Assembly: GCA_030685235.1 (NCBI GenBank)
Contig: MU839170.1
Location: 62,001-126,000, forward strand
Source of the DNA: Copromyces sp. CBS 386.78
Taxonomy: Eukaryota; Ascomycota; Sordariomycetes; Sordariales; Sordariaceae
Direction: 5' to 3'
Length of the DNA: 64,000 nucleotides
Under the pieces are notes generated by a model that saw nothing but the letters and a program-made list of their open reading frames with translations, made no database searches and was not told the DNA's origin. A program made the translations under genes and the position numbers. Positions 34,121 through 47,759 of this stretch are shown here, piece after piece. The stretch's first letter is position 1. Every line of letters begins with the position of its first letter.

Positions 34121-35948
34121 ATGGCAGTAAACGGCAACAACACCTTCCTTGACCACACCTCCGCCATGGAGGTCCTCAAGGAGTACGAGCGTCGCGATGG
34201 CCTCGACATCCGCGAGCTCATGGACTCCAAGACCCAGGGCGGCCTCACCTACAATGATTTCCTGCTCCTTCCGGGCTACATTGGCTTCCCTGCCTCGGCC
34301 GTCACCCTCGATTCGCCCATCACCAAGCGCATCACCCTCAAGGTCCCCTTGGTCTCCTCTCCCATGGATACCGTCACCGAGCACGAGATGGCCATCCACA
34401 TGGCTCTCCAGGGCGGTGTCGGTGTCATCCACCACAACTGCTCTCCCGACGAGCAGGCCGACATGGTCCGCAAGGTCAAGCGTTACGAGAACGGCTTCAT
34501 CCTCGACCCCGTCGTCATCACCCGCGATACCACTGTCGGCGAGGCCAAGGCCTTGAAAGAGAAGTGGGGTTTCGGTGGTTTCCCTGTCACTGGTAAGACT
34601 CCATGCCCACCGCCTTCTGTTCCCTGCCCTTCCCCTGGTCTACCTGATGATAAACCTATAAATCATAACTTTCGTTCCACCATATCGACCTATGTGTCAT
34701 GAGGAAACAAATACACTGAAAATCCTGATCCGACCTACCTTTTTCAAACCTTTTGGAGCACAACTCGTACCTCGCTTCTGGGAGCTCGTGCTGACTTTGC
34801 TTCACATAGAATCCGGCAACCTTGGCTCCAAGCTCGTTGGCATTGTTACCAACCGCGACATCCAGTTCGAGACTGACCTTGACAAGCCCGTTTCGGAGGT
34901 CATGGTTACGGAGCTGATCACCGCTACCGCTGGTGTCACTCTTATCGAGGCCAACAAGATCCTTGCCCAGTCCAAGAAGGGCAAGCTTCCCATTGTTGAC
35001 AAGGATGGCAACCTCGTCTCCATGATCTCCCGCTCCGATCTTACCAAGAACATTCACTTCCCCCTTGCCTCCAAGACCAAGGACTCCAAACAGCTCATCT
35101 GCGCCGCTGCTATTGGTACCCGTCCCGAGGACAAGGACCGTCTTGCCAAGCTTGTCGACGCTGGCCTCGACATTGTTATCCTTGACAGCTCTCAGGGTAA
35201 CTCCATGTACCAGATCGAGATGATCAAGTGGATCAAGCAGGAGTTCCCTGAGCTCGACGTCATCGGTGGTAACGTCGTCACCCGCGAGCAGGCTGCTGGT
35301 TTGATCGCTGCTGGTGTCGACGGTCTCCGTATCGGTATGGGCAGTGGTTCCGCCTGCATTACCCAGGAGGTCATGGCTGTTGGCCGTCCTCAGGCTACTG
35401 CCGTCTACAGCGTTTCCTCTTTCGCTGCTCGCTTCGGTGTTCCTTGCATCGCCGACGGTGGTATCCAGAACGTTGGCCACATCGTCAAGGGTCTCGCTCT
35501 TGGTGCCTCTACCGTCATGATGGGTGGTCTCCTTGCCGGTACTACCGAGTCTCCCGGTACCTCTTTCGTCTCCCGTGAGGGCAAGCTCGTCAAGGCTTAC
35601 CGCGGCATGGGTTCCATCGACGCCATGCAGGACAAGAAGGCCGGTGGTGGTGGCAAGGACGCCCAGAAGAGCAACGCTGGTACCGCTCGTTACTTCTCCG
35701 AGGGTGACAGCATCCTCGTTGCCCAGGGTGTCTCTGGCGCTGTCGCTCACAGAGGATCCATCAGCAAGTTCGTCCCCTATCTTGCCGCCGGGTTGAAACA
35801 CTCTCTGCAGGATTGCGGCATGACCTCTCTCCAGGAGCTCCACGACTGTGTCGAGAACGGCACTGTTCGTTTCGAGATCCGTACTGCTAGCGCCCAGCTG
35901 GAAGGCGGCGTTAACATGGAGTCTTATGAGAAGAAGCTTTACGCTTAA
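34121..35948 (+). CDS. inosine-5'-monophosphate dehydrogenase
   Basis: Predicted exons are 34121-34592 and 34810-35948, giving 536 residues, the normal length. The enzyme oxidises IMP to XMP with NAD+, the committed step of guanine nucleotide synthesis. The N-terminal block [16 protein letters not shown] and [13 protein letters not shown] are family signatures. Two CBS modules lie at about residues 125-245 (ending [10 protein letters not shown]). The active-site loop is [11 protein letters not shown] with catalytic C340. The flap carries [10 protein letters not shown] and RYFSEG; the end has [24 protein letters not shown]. Codon use is very biased, as in a highly expressed gene. The single intron is 217 nt, longer than most here, and lies at the start of the CBS region. 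Nucleotide feedback through the CBS modules is family knowledge. Confidence 0.97.
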
Positions 35949-36911
35949 ACGCTTTGGCTTTCTTTTCTCGAATGGTCGGATGGATTTTGATGATTGGTTT
36001 TCAAAAGGGTAATGCAGGTTGCAATGGAGTTCGGTGGCGATATCATGGGATTGAAATGATGGGAATTTTAAGAGATCACACGATATGAAGATGTCGTGCG
36101 ATATGGCATGCAGATATAATCAGCCTGCAAAAGAGAAGGATTGAGCACGTCGATAGTAGTGGACGTTGCTCAGAATCAAAAAAGGACTTGTTTTTGATGG
36201 ATCACATAATTTTTGCTGGTGTCGTGAATTATTCTTGTGCTCGTTTGTGTGTGTGTGTGTGTTTGTGCATGTGTGCGGGTTCATTGTTGTGACTTGTGAC
36301 GCATCTTGAGTATGTCAGCATGATCGGCACCTTCGTCCAGATCATCGGTATGATTGTCAATTGTTGCCGCTCGTTTGGTCGAATATGGTTATGTGATATG
36401 CGTTGCTTTTGCTTGCGGCATGGTGTCTTGCGTGATGTCCATGATTCCGTGCTGTTCTCCGTATGGTGATAGAAAAAAACATTGAACTGCTCAAAACCAT
36501 TATTCCGTAATTCTCTCTTCGTGGTGAAAGTTGTGAAGAATCTCATTGCAAAGCATCACAGCTTGAAACTTCCTCAAATGTCCAACTGTGTGGTATCAGC
36601 GTTCCATAAACACTACATGTTCATGCCTGTCAAAGTTAAGTGTAAAGTAGACCAAGTCTATTCTCGTGTCCTTTTTGACACTGCCCTTTTCAGCTTCTTG
36701 GCGTATGAAGCTGTCTGTTGGCATCTATCCATCTGCGTTGTTCGTCTGTCATATCTTCATGAGCTGTCCCTTTTTGTTCTGTGCCATGTACAATTGATGT
36801 CTTTTCATCTTCCGACATCTCTTCTCCGTTCGCCTTTTTCTCTATCCCTATTTCATTGCGAACCCCTCCTTTTTATCCGTCCTTCTTTCTCAAAGTAGGA
36901 ACATCTGGTTC
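35949..36911. other. convergent 3' intergenic region with a GT microsatellite
   Basis: Tails of IMP dehydrogenase (+) and saccharopine dehydrogenase (-). A TG dinucleotide run lies at about 36246-36262. A 138-codon frame at 36482-36898 is Leu/Phe/Ser-rich, lacks an ATG at its listed beginning and has no domain, so it is left out. Confidence 0.5.
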
Positions 36912-38343
<1,432 letters not shown>

Positions 38344-38502
38344 TTTTGTGAAAGGGAATCGGGGTATCTTGGGTGACGTTAAGTTGAGAAAAACAAAGAG
38401 AATGAGTGAGAAAGAGACGAGGATGAATTCCTTGGTGGTTTGTTTTATACGGCCCAGGGCGAGATCGGGCATGGCCCGCGGGATGGACTGCCAGGGGCTG
38501 AT

Positions 38503-38509
38503 TGAGTCA
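38503..38509. promoter_or_regulatory. Gcn4/CPC1-type site TGAGTCA upstream of the lysine gene
   Basis: TGAGTCA matches the TGA(C/G)TCA consensus of the bZIP activator Gcn4/CPC1 and lies about 160 bp before the saccharopine dehydrogenase start. Lysine genes are classic targets of cross-pathway control. A second exact match (TGACTCA, 37376-37382) lies inside intron 3 of the same gene. Confidence 0.65.
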
Positions 38510-38694
38510 CTGCTCCAGTCAACTGTCACTGGAGAAACACGGGAAAACAGGGTCCGCCCGGGCTGGCACAACGGGGAGCGATGGGAAGTGGAAGCGTTGA
38601 GATGGCCCCATATTATTTTGACTCGGCATTTTGGAGGAGAGGTACATATATTGGGGTTATGTCCCAGACCATGTTCACAGTTGATGCTCCCTCC

Positions 38695-38718
38695 GTTGTT
38701 GTTGTTGTTGTTGTTGTT
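38695..38718. repeat. (GTT)n trinucleotide repeat
   Basis: About eight GTT units in the upstream region of the lysine gene. Confidence 0.9.
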
Positions 38719-40427
38719 TCGAACTGTGAAGCATCTCACAAAAGCCACTGGGCTATCAACGCATAGATACCTTCTAGCGACTCCCGTCATCGGCTTGAAC
38801 ATTGCCGTGTTGCGATGGGTCAATGGGGTTCAATGGCCCTTCGTCATGGAGTATGCATGGCGGAGCGGATACAAATTTGTCGGGATTTGGAGATGACGGT
38901 AGTACCTAGGTACCTACCTGCCTGTCGGGGCGACGTGGTGAATGTCGGAATCCTTCCATTGAATTGTGTTGGCCAATGATGTGACCAATGAACCCCAATT
39001 GATTGTGGGGTTTGGGCAGCTGTTAGTGGAAAGACAGCCGTGCTGCCCAATATCTTAACAACTTGCTTGCTGTCACAACTCTCAAAACCTTTGCAATTCC
39101 GTCGGACCAGCATCCGGCCGACCAATCCTTTCTGGGCTTGCTGTTGCAATGTTTGTTTGCACCAGCGGCCCAAAGACGGGATGTTTCCGAGGTTTCGGGG
39201 ACCTGGCAAGCCTGGCTCGCTGGGCCCATGGAAGGATGGATTCTGCTGGCAGCCAGCCGACTCGTCCTCATGTCTTGGGTTTTTTTTTGGTCTTCAATGC
39301 AGGGTGCTAATGCGCACGCGATGTGCAGATGTCAGGACGACATTACATGGAACTCTAGATAGGAAAGTGAGCAGCGCGATCACGTTGTTATGAGGTACTT
39401 GTGAGTAATAGTCTTTGCTTGGCAAACCCTATAAACTTTGTAGGGATTCCCGTTTTGTGACCTTGTTCCTTCCCTTTGTGTGTTGCCGAGCGGTCTCCTC
39501 CGGGGCATTCGTCTACCCGCCCGCCCGCCATAGCCTGCCAGCCTGCCACCCATGCAGCCATGCTAACATATCCCCCGTTCCACTCCCGCCACCTCAGCAT
39601 CGCTAGCTGTTGAATTTCACTAGTATCAGGAGAAGCGGTTGCACGACAGGATCGCCGCCAGTTTTTCATCCAGGAGATAGCCGTGGAGCTGCAACCAAGC
39701 AACCACTCATGGATGGCGACTCCCATCGGCAGTCGGAGCAAAGTCCGAAACTGAGCTTCTATCCGTCATGATTGCCCAGCCAATTCAGGGATCCGCGTGC
39801 CTGTTTTGGGGACGAAGCCATCATGAAAATCTGCCTTTAAGGGCGAGCTTTGTTAGCGGTCGCGGTGCCATCCGTGCCCTCCAAGACTACTACCTCCCCC
39901 ATGTCGATCGGCCATCCTCGCTGCGCGGCATCATCATTTTGCGGCGTTGGAATTTTCTCCCATACCTTACCTATACTTCCTTTCGATATACTACTACCTC
40001 TACCTACTACCTACGCTCAGATTTGTTCACACGGAATGAGGCGCGCTTTGCACAGTCAAACACTGTAGGATTCTACCGCATCGTGCCCGGAAAAGGCGAC
40101 TAGGGGCCAAGGAAGGCTACCTAAGCCCTCTGCGACCTCAGGACCTCTGGGTATCATCAACCTGACATTAGCACTTCAGACCTCACTACCTGAGCCACTG
40201 ACAGTCTCCTTCATACTTAAACTCACCACGAACCCCGACTATAATAACCAATCACCGAACCCGGACCTCGACCCGACCGACATTCGTTGATGATGAAATT
40301 GTATTCCCGCCCAGCTGCCCACGCCACCTTCCTGTCTGGCCCGTCCTTCTCTCTATAGTAGCCGCTCATTCCACCGCTATCCTTGGTTATCCCAATCCGG
40401 AACTCAACAAATTTCCCGAACGTGACT

Positions 40428-43056
40428 ATGAACAGGACTCCCGAACCTACACAGGGTGGTTCCTCTTCACCAGACGAGCTCACTTCCGCTCTCACCAACT
40501 CGGCATCACTACGCCGTTTGTTACCCGTCGGTTCGGAAGAGGCTCGTTCACGGCCCATAGCTCCCGCCAGATCATCGGCCTCTGCCTCACCTAGTAGTAC
40601 CAGGACCGCCCGAACTACAGGTACGCTCACCAAAATCCAGGCTCGGTCCGCTGTCCCTACCGGTCGGTCCAAGAGACAGGCAACCACTGCCGCATGTGGT
40701 GCGTGTCGGAGGCGCAAATCCAAGGTGAGCAAAGACCTAAGATGCTGCGTGTAGATTTCTAGTAGTCACTAGCTTACCTTCCCCTTTTTGTGCAGTGCAA
40801 TGGCGAGCGTCCAAAATGCTCAGCCTGTCATGACCGTGGCACTGACTGTGGATATGACACCAATGTGGCCGAGACTCATGCTCAAGCTCTTAAGCGCAAG
40901 TTTGATGAGCTCCAGAATTCAAAATCGGCTGCCGAGAGAGTCTTCGAAATTCTCCAGACGAAGGACGAAAAGGAGGCCGGAGAGGTCTTCCAACGCATCC
41001 GGAGAGGTGCCGATCCCGCCACTATCTTGCGTCATATAACCTTCGGCGATGCTCTCATTCAGCTTGCCTTGTCCCCCGATACAGGGTATCGATACGAGTT
41101 TCCCTACTTGCCTGACATGCCTGCCTTCTTGCAGCGGCACGACAACGTCTACCTGGATTCCGAAGTTTATGCCTGTGTCTTACGGCGGCCTACCCCCAGC
41201 CCCTCTGCCGTGAGCGTCGAGCACCGCCAGCATCTGGCACATCAACTTATTTCCAGCTCTCACCAACAACCTCATCTTACGCCCTCAACCGCAAGTCGAA
41301 GCATGAGCCCCTATTTGGCCCACGGCCCTGCCGTCGATTTACACAGCGATCCATATCATAAACCATATCACTCCGCCTCCGTGGAAAATTCACGTTTAGA
41401 GAAACTACAGCCATCTCAGTGGACCTCAGTGAGCACTAACGATAACCTCATGCGAAAGTTTCTGCATGACTACATTATGTACGACTATGGTTGGAATCAC
41501 TTTCTCCATCTTGATTACTTTCTTGATGACATGGCGAACGGACGCCATCGGTTTTGCTCCAGACTCCTCGTCAACACAGTTCTCTGCATCGGATCAGTAC
41601 GTATCTCCAAGCCCCGGCAACCTCCACTGCTGACCATTTTCTCAAGTATCATCATCGTGGGCTCCAAGGTCGAGCAGAGTACTGGAATCCCGCAAACATC
41701 GTTTACATGTTTTTGGCAGAAACCAAGAGGCTTTTTGAAATCGACTCAGAACTTGAAAGACCTATACCAATGCCAAACGATCCACACGGAGAGCGAAGGT
41801 TGAGGGAATGGGAAGAACGGCGACTAACTACCATACAAGCCGGTCTTCTTTTGAACGTTCTCTATCTATTCAACGGTTCCGATAAAATCGGGTGGCGCTA
41901 CTCCCTTCGTGCGATCGAGATGGCCCATGAGATCAATCTTTTTGGGCCTCCGCAACCTGAAATGGACCGTGAAATGCGGAATGTCAGAGAGTTTACGGCT
42001 TGGATAGTGTTTACATGGCAGAGGTATGTCTGGGGATCCTGAATGACCTTATCGGCTGCGATGGCTAACAATCTCAATAGTGTGAACTCATATCACTACT
42101 TTAGGGCCCCTGTAATGAAGTATCCGCCTCAGGTGCCCCTCCCGGATCCTATTGAGAACCCGCAGTGGTACGGTGAGATCTGGGTAAAATACCCCGGGAG
42201 TCAATCACGGTTCCCGACACATCTGGGATTCATGTTCAAGGCGAAAGCTGAACTATGGGCCATCATGAACGACTTTTCCCTCCTCTCGTTCCGGGATGGC
42301 GGTCTCCCTTTGAAGTTGTCGAGCCCTCAAATCCTCGAATTCTACAACAGGCTGGTTAACTGGCTGCACAAACTACCCGAACCTCTTTCTCCGCGAAAGA
42401 TTGTGACGCCTCACCAGATCAAGCTCCACCTGCACTTCTACTTCATCCTCGTCAACATGCTACGGCCTATAGTCACGTCTGAATGGAGGAACGGGATACC
42501 GCCGGGTAAGACGATCCCGCCCTATACGCCACACGACGCTTACCTAAATGCTACTATTCGGTTCGAAACACTCATCCGCATTTACTACCTTCGCCACGGG
42601 TTCGAAGCCTTGGACAGCTTCCTGATGCAGTTCCTGGGCGCACTCGCCTACATGACGATTGATGCGATAGCCCAAAACCCATCAGCGCCCCATGTTGAGA
42701 CACTCCGGTCAACGGTCCTTCTCGCAATAAAGGGCATGTGGGAGCAGGCCCAGAGTCTCTACGTTGCCCGGGCGGTCTTACGATTACTGGCAAGTGCGAT
42801 GAGACCCGAGGACGTGCAACTGCTCAAAAAGTTTGCTAACGTCGAGGCCGAAACGGATATATATGCTGCTCCTCTGGAGCAACCTGTTCAGTCGGATTGG
42901 CCTACGTATGTCGTCCGACTTGATCAGAATCCGGACACGGTGAGACTGGGCAAGACGCTTAGCAGCAAGCTGGAGCGGTTGTCTCTGGATCTCACCGCTT
43001 CGTCTCCCCCAGTGGAGTCCACACCACGGCCACGAAATTGGTCGGTTATCCTATAA
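40428..43056 (+). CDS. Zn2Cys6 fungal-specific transcription factor (second)
   Basis: Predicted exons are 40428-40724, 40796-41596, 41647-42023 and 42081-43056, giving 816 residues. A Ser/Thr/Arg-rich N-terminus is followed by a binuclear zinc cluster formed across the first intron: C-x2-C-x6-C (CGACRRRKSK then C), x6-C-x2-C-x6-C (NGERPKCSACHDRGTDC). A linker (THAQALKRKFDELQNS) and a fungal-specific middle homology region follow: WNPANIVYMFLAETKRLFEI, GLLLNVLYLFNGSDKIGWRY, then MAHEINLFGPP. It should bind DNA in the nucleus; its targets are unknown. The next in-frame ATG upstream (40383) is an alternative start. Introns 2 and 3 are about 50-57 nt and fit in phase. The adjacent AAA+ gene points the same way, with a 1.2-kb gap, so there is no evidence of joint regulation. 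Confidence 0.9.
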
Positions 43057-44292
43057 AGAAGAAGAAATCATTGAAGATAGACAACAGTACACGAAGTTGC
43101 CTATCACGGAAAATAAAGACATAATAGAAAATATTTAAAACGTCGCCAAGCCCACCCCTCCTCGCCAGCTAATATAATTGATCAGTGTCCGAGGTGACTG
43201 GGCGTGCTGGGGTAGCTCAAGGTAGCTGAAGCTTACCTTCGTGAAGCTTTAACCCCTCTCTGTGGTACTAACCAAGCCTCGACGTGGGCGTTCCTTGGCC
43301 TCTGTTGGCGAATAGGACAGCTCTCCTTGAATGCCGGAAAGGGGCTGTGACCTCCCATAAACGAAGACCGTGGCTTTGCAAGGTTCAGATCAAGACCTGA
43401 AATGTCAGTAAGAGGTGCTTATCGCGAAGCAACATTTTGTGTTTTTGGGGTAGCTGTTGAGATACCGAGGGACCAATGGCGATGCCCGCAGTCCAACCTC
43501 AGAACCGTAGAGTATAACGTATCACTTCTAGGTACACCGACCGGGCTGTGACAAACCAAACCCTTTCAGAATCTACCGTGAGTACGTCGTCTGGCATCTT
43601 TACTTTTCACTAAACACACAAAACAACTCACATAAGGTTAGGTAGGCATTACGAGATCGAGGAGTGAGACACCATGCCCCAGGTCGACAACACTTCACTG
43701 CCGGCAGTCGATACCTTACATTGGCCACTCCGCCATTCGTCTACACCATTACTAGGTACCCTATCCTTGAGCTATCAGACGGTCCAAACATCACTCCGCT
43801 CGTGGAAAGTAATACAATGCACGATTATCGTACAATTGTCCTTTCGTCTTTGGTCTCGGCATGTTTCAAACCTAGGGCATCCCCTGCCTTACACGACTTA
43901 TAAGCATTCGCTGTCACTTCTTCCCAGGCAGACATGCCTCTCTGAGCACAAACGTGTAGGCAGAACTCGAGGCAGAGGTGTAGATCCGATACCAAGCATT
44001 TAACGAACGGAATCATCTAGCAAAAGTGGGAGCCAATGGCCGATACGAATGGATCGTAGGATTTGTCGACTCACATCTGCAGTCAGACAACTCCGCATGT
44101 AGGCTACTAGGCTGTGCAACTTGGTGGCACGGTAGGACTTCACAGCCTGGTGGTGTTGACGTTGATGTATAACCTCTTTTATTCCTATTTAAGAGGGGTA
44201 GCAACATTGTTTCCTGACAGGTTTTCCCTCTGTCCTTAGTTCCTACCAAACCTACCTTTGCCTTCTTCCCGTCTCCCAGAGAGAAAATCAAC
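43057..44292. other. intergenic region upstream of the AAA+ ATPase gene
   Basis: This holds the 3' tail of the regulator and the promoter of the AAA+ gene. Frames of up to about 110 codons overlap on the same strand and show no domain. Confidence 0.45.
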
Positions 44293-47125
44293 ATGAGCGG
44301 AATTGTTCGAAGAAGAGTTGCTCCGATGGATGTACGTCTTTTTTTCCTTTTTCTTTTTCTTTTTTTTCCTTTTTTTTCCTTTTTTTTTCCTTTTTTTACC
44401 CAGATCTCCCCGAAGTATGACGCTAACACAACGCAGGCCGACGAGACAGGGTCGGTCGACAGCTTCGAGGCTGTTGGCTTCAAGACCGTGAAGCATCAGC
44501 GGATTCCGGATGATGAGATGCCGGATATCCTCTACAGCATCCAGTACTGCTCCAATACTGGACGGCTTATGGAGAGTGAGTATCACACACACCTTCGTGA
44601 CCATTACCAAGAACAAGCGTTAACAGACAATAGCACGGGAGAGCGCAAAGCCCCTGGATCCCAAGGCCTCCAACACCGGCATCGAGGAAACCTCCAAGCC
44701 CACCCCAGTCATCGAAATCAGAACCACCGTCCACGCCCGCTACGACGGCGGCGACTACTACGACGAGCCGCACTACCCCCCTATCCCTCCCGACCCATAC
44801 TGGTCCGGCTCCGACAGCGACTGCAGCGACAACCTCCCCCGTACCCGGCGCAACAGAGAGCCTCACGCCAAAGACCGCACCGAGATGGTCATCCACTCTG
44901 AGCACCTCAGAGCCGCCTTATCCGCCGTCGTCTCCTACTACCGGGAATTCTCCCCCGAGCACGGCGTCATCCGCGCCCCCTATCAAGTCCTCGTCGACCA
45001 CTGGAAGGAGCTGGAGCTGTACAAGCTCAACCAGCCTTCGTGTCACGACGCCGAGTACGCTGACACCACGACAAAACACATCGATGTGCTCCTCTCCTTT
45101 CTGAAAGCCACCTTCTCGGAGCGCTTCGCGGCCGAGAGACTCCGACAGGAAGACCCGCGCGGTCCCATGGCCACTTTCGACAATTTCTGGACCATGCTGA
45201 AGCCCGGCACCGTCATCTACCGCGACCGCAACGGCACCCTGGTTCCCTACATCGTCAGTCTCGTCCGTCTCGACGGGCCCTACGACGCCCAAGGTCACGG
45301 CGAGGGGGATAACTCGTATTACCTCGAGTTCTGGAACATCCAGTATAGCCGCGGCGTGTTGCGCAGACGGATGAAGTCGTGCACCGTCAGTGCCTGGCGC
45401 GGCGAGCGGCTGATTAACTCCCTTTCCGTGATCCCCGAGCGGTTCGTCACTGACGCCGCTAAAGTCGCCGCCGAGAATATCAAGCTTGGTCGGCTCTACT
45501 GGGAGCTGGCTAAGCAGCCGTCGTACATGGAATACGATGGGCAAGTGACCGACAGGGCGAGCTCCGGGAGGGGGTATAAGATGACGGGCCGGGTCATCGT
45601 GGACTGCGAAGGCTGGGAGCGGTTCGGCGACGGAGATATAGCGCCGCATATGCGTCGGCCAAGACGTCACAGGGATAATCTGAACGTGGATATCCTGCCC
45701 CAGGTGATGTCCAAGTGCGCTTGTCCTGCTTGTTCTAGCAGCAACAAGTCTTCTCCACAAAATGAGAACCGGGGACAAAGAAGCGAACCAAGCCCCTTCG
45801 TCAGCTTCGACAAACTCAACCCCAAAACTGACTCCCTCCCTGACAACGCCTCCTTATATCTGCACGTCCTCTCCCCCACCATCCCGGCTTTCATCCTCTC
45901 TGAGCGCCGTTGGGCACACGTCCACTTATCCGGTCTCGGTCCCGTCCGTCCTGATTTGGATGCATTCAAGTATTTGGTTCTAGACCCGGCAATCAAGTTA
46001 ACCGTCAAGAGCCTCATTGGCAGATTCGCCGCTCCCTCTTCCTCTCCTTCTTCTTCCTCTTCTTCTTCTTCCTCTTCCACCTCCGCCTCTTCACCTTTCT
46101 TCACCGAGAACCCCTCTGCTGCCAAAGAAAGCAACCTCTCCCCCGCCACAGCCTCCTCCTCAGCCCTCACTCCCTGGCCCACCGATTTCGTCCGCAACAA
46201 AGGTCTCGGCCGCATCTTCCTTTTGCACGGCTCGCCGGGCGTAGGCAAGACTTGCACAGCGGAATGTATTGCCGAGCTCGTGCGTCGCCCTCTCCTATCT
46301 CTCACCAGCGGGGACTTGAGCACAAGCATGTCCTCCACCTCGGTCGAGCGGCGCCTTTCGTACTTCCTTGAGTTGGGCGAGCGATTCGGAGCTTTGGTCC
46401 TCTTGGACGAGGCCGACGTGTACTTGGAGCGCCGGCGGACGAGGGATCTGAAGCGGAACGGATTAGTTTCCGTCTTCCTGCGAGCGCTGGAGTACTTTAG
46501 GGGTGTGCTGTTCCTGACGACCAACCGCGTCGCGGCGTTTGACGATGCATTTACCTCCAGGATTCACGTGGCCTTGTATTACCCTGAGCTGGGCGAGGAG
46601 GAAAGGAGGAGGATTTGGGGGTATCAGTTTGAGCGGCTCGAACGTGAATCTGCTCCTTCTTCTTCTACTTCTCCAGACGGCTCCTCCGTTGAAGGCAGTG
46701 GGAAGCGGTTCTACATCCCCCAGTCAACCAAGGAGTACGCCTACCACCACCCCTCCGTGCTGGCGCTCAAGTGGAACGGGCGCGAGATTCGCAACGCGCT
46801 GCAAACGGCCGTGGCGCTGGCGGAGACCGAGGCGGCTGAGAGCCATCCCCGTGGAGTGTCGGGTACGACGACCATTGCGTTGATGGATAAACATTTGAAG
46901 GCCGTGGTGGGGATGAGTAGTGGGTTTAAGACGTTTATGGAGGGTGTCAAGAAGAAGAGGAAGGGCAGAGCTGCTGCGCTGTTGAGAGCGGGGGTTGATG
47001 TTGAGGATGATGGTGATGATGATGGGGAGTATGCGGATGAAGATGATGGTGAGGGAGAGGAGGAGGAGAGTGACGATGATGGACCTCCTGGTACGCTTCC
47101 ACCCTTAGATTTAAGATCCTTGTAG
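44293..47125 (+). CDS. AAA+ ATPase with fungal N-terminal domain (DUF7025-like)
   Basis: Predicted exons are 44293-44331 (13 codons), 44437-44575 and 44634-47125, giving 889 residues. The N-terminal half holds a domain common in fungal AAA proteins, with FDNFWTMLKPGTVIYRD, EFWNIQYSRG and VIPERF segments. A poly-Ser linker follows. The single AAA module has Walker A GSPGVGKT (K598), Walker B LVLLDEAD (D651, E652), a sensor LTTN motif and an arginine-finger region near DDAFTSRIHVALYYPEL. The C-terminus ends in a strongly acidic tail. These proteins form ATP-driven oligomers; the substrate is unknown, and a Bcs1-like or RNA/protein-remodelling role is speculation. The first intron contains a long T/C tract (about 44338-44397). 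The first two exons were placed by splice signals and matching phase. Confidence 0.86.
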
Positions 47126-47759
47126 TTAGTTGGGAACGACATTTGGCTGACTGGTGTGTTTGTGTGTTTTTTTATAGGAAGCGGGTATTCGTCAACTTCT
47201 GAAAGTGGGTATTAACGACTTGCCTTGAGTTTACGTACCTCAGTAGGAACGACGTTTGGCTGACTGGCGGGATCCTTTGTATGGTTATAGGACGAGGGTA
47301 TTTGTTCCTAACAGGCAGGTTTTAAGCCGGTGCTATATCGAAGGAGAGTGACGGGAAACACTCGAGGGAATTTGAATCGACGTCAAAGAGCGAGTAAAAG
47401 GTGACCTTTCAGTCTCAGATAGTCTAGTTCAAAGGTCATAAGCGCTCTAAGGGTGTGGCATGGAACGAATTTCGGAGATTCATTAGTACTTTAGTTCCTA
47501 TTTCTCACTTATGGAATCTGTTCAAATCATCGCGCCTCTATCACCGAGTATCAATGCTTTGCTCTTCCTGCGTTCCATCTATGCGTTATGTACTGTCTCC
47601 CAACCGCAGCTGATATCCCAATGCCTGCTACGCTTCATCTTCATAATCGTGGAAACCCAACTCCGTAATCATACACATTCGTAACATCCAAATCAACGCA
47701 GAATACCCAAGCCCGAATAACAAGGACAAAGTCTCGACCCTAACAAAATACCCGACGGC
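47126..47759. other. convergent 3' intergenic region
   Basis: Tails of the AAA+ gene (+) and the Atg6 gene (-). The sequence GGAACGACxTTTGGCTGACTGG occurs twice, near 47132-47154 and 47247-47269, a short direct repeat about 115 bp apart. No gene is seen. Confidence 0.5.

Larger units (their letters stand above)
38344..40427. promoter_or_regulatory. divergent promoter region of the lysine gene (-) and second Zn2Cys6 gene (+)
   Basis: The 2.1 kb holds no supported gene. It contains a TGAGTCA element at 38503-38509, a (GTT)n run at 38695-38718, a TACCTAGGTACC palindromic element at 38903-38914 and three CCAAT boxes at 38973, 38985 and 38995. CT/ACCTACC-rich sequence near 39960-40015 may belong to the leader of the regulator gene. 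Confidence 0.55.

Noticed and set aside
34656..35843. 395-codon open frame antisense to IMP dehydrogenase
   Set aside because: Same cause: strong codon bias on the plus strand. The translated product is a low-complexity Leu/Gly/Asp/Val string with no family.
36482..36898. 138-codon frame in the convergent region of IMP dehydrogenase and the lysine gene
   Set aside because: No ATG at its beginning, hydrophobic and Ser-rich composition typical of translated T-rich 3' sequence, and no homology recognised.
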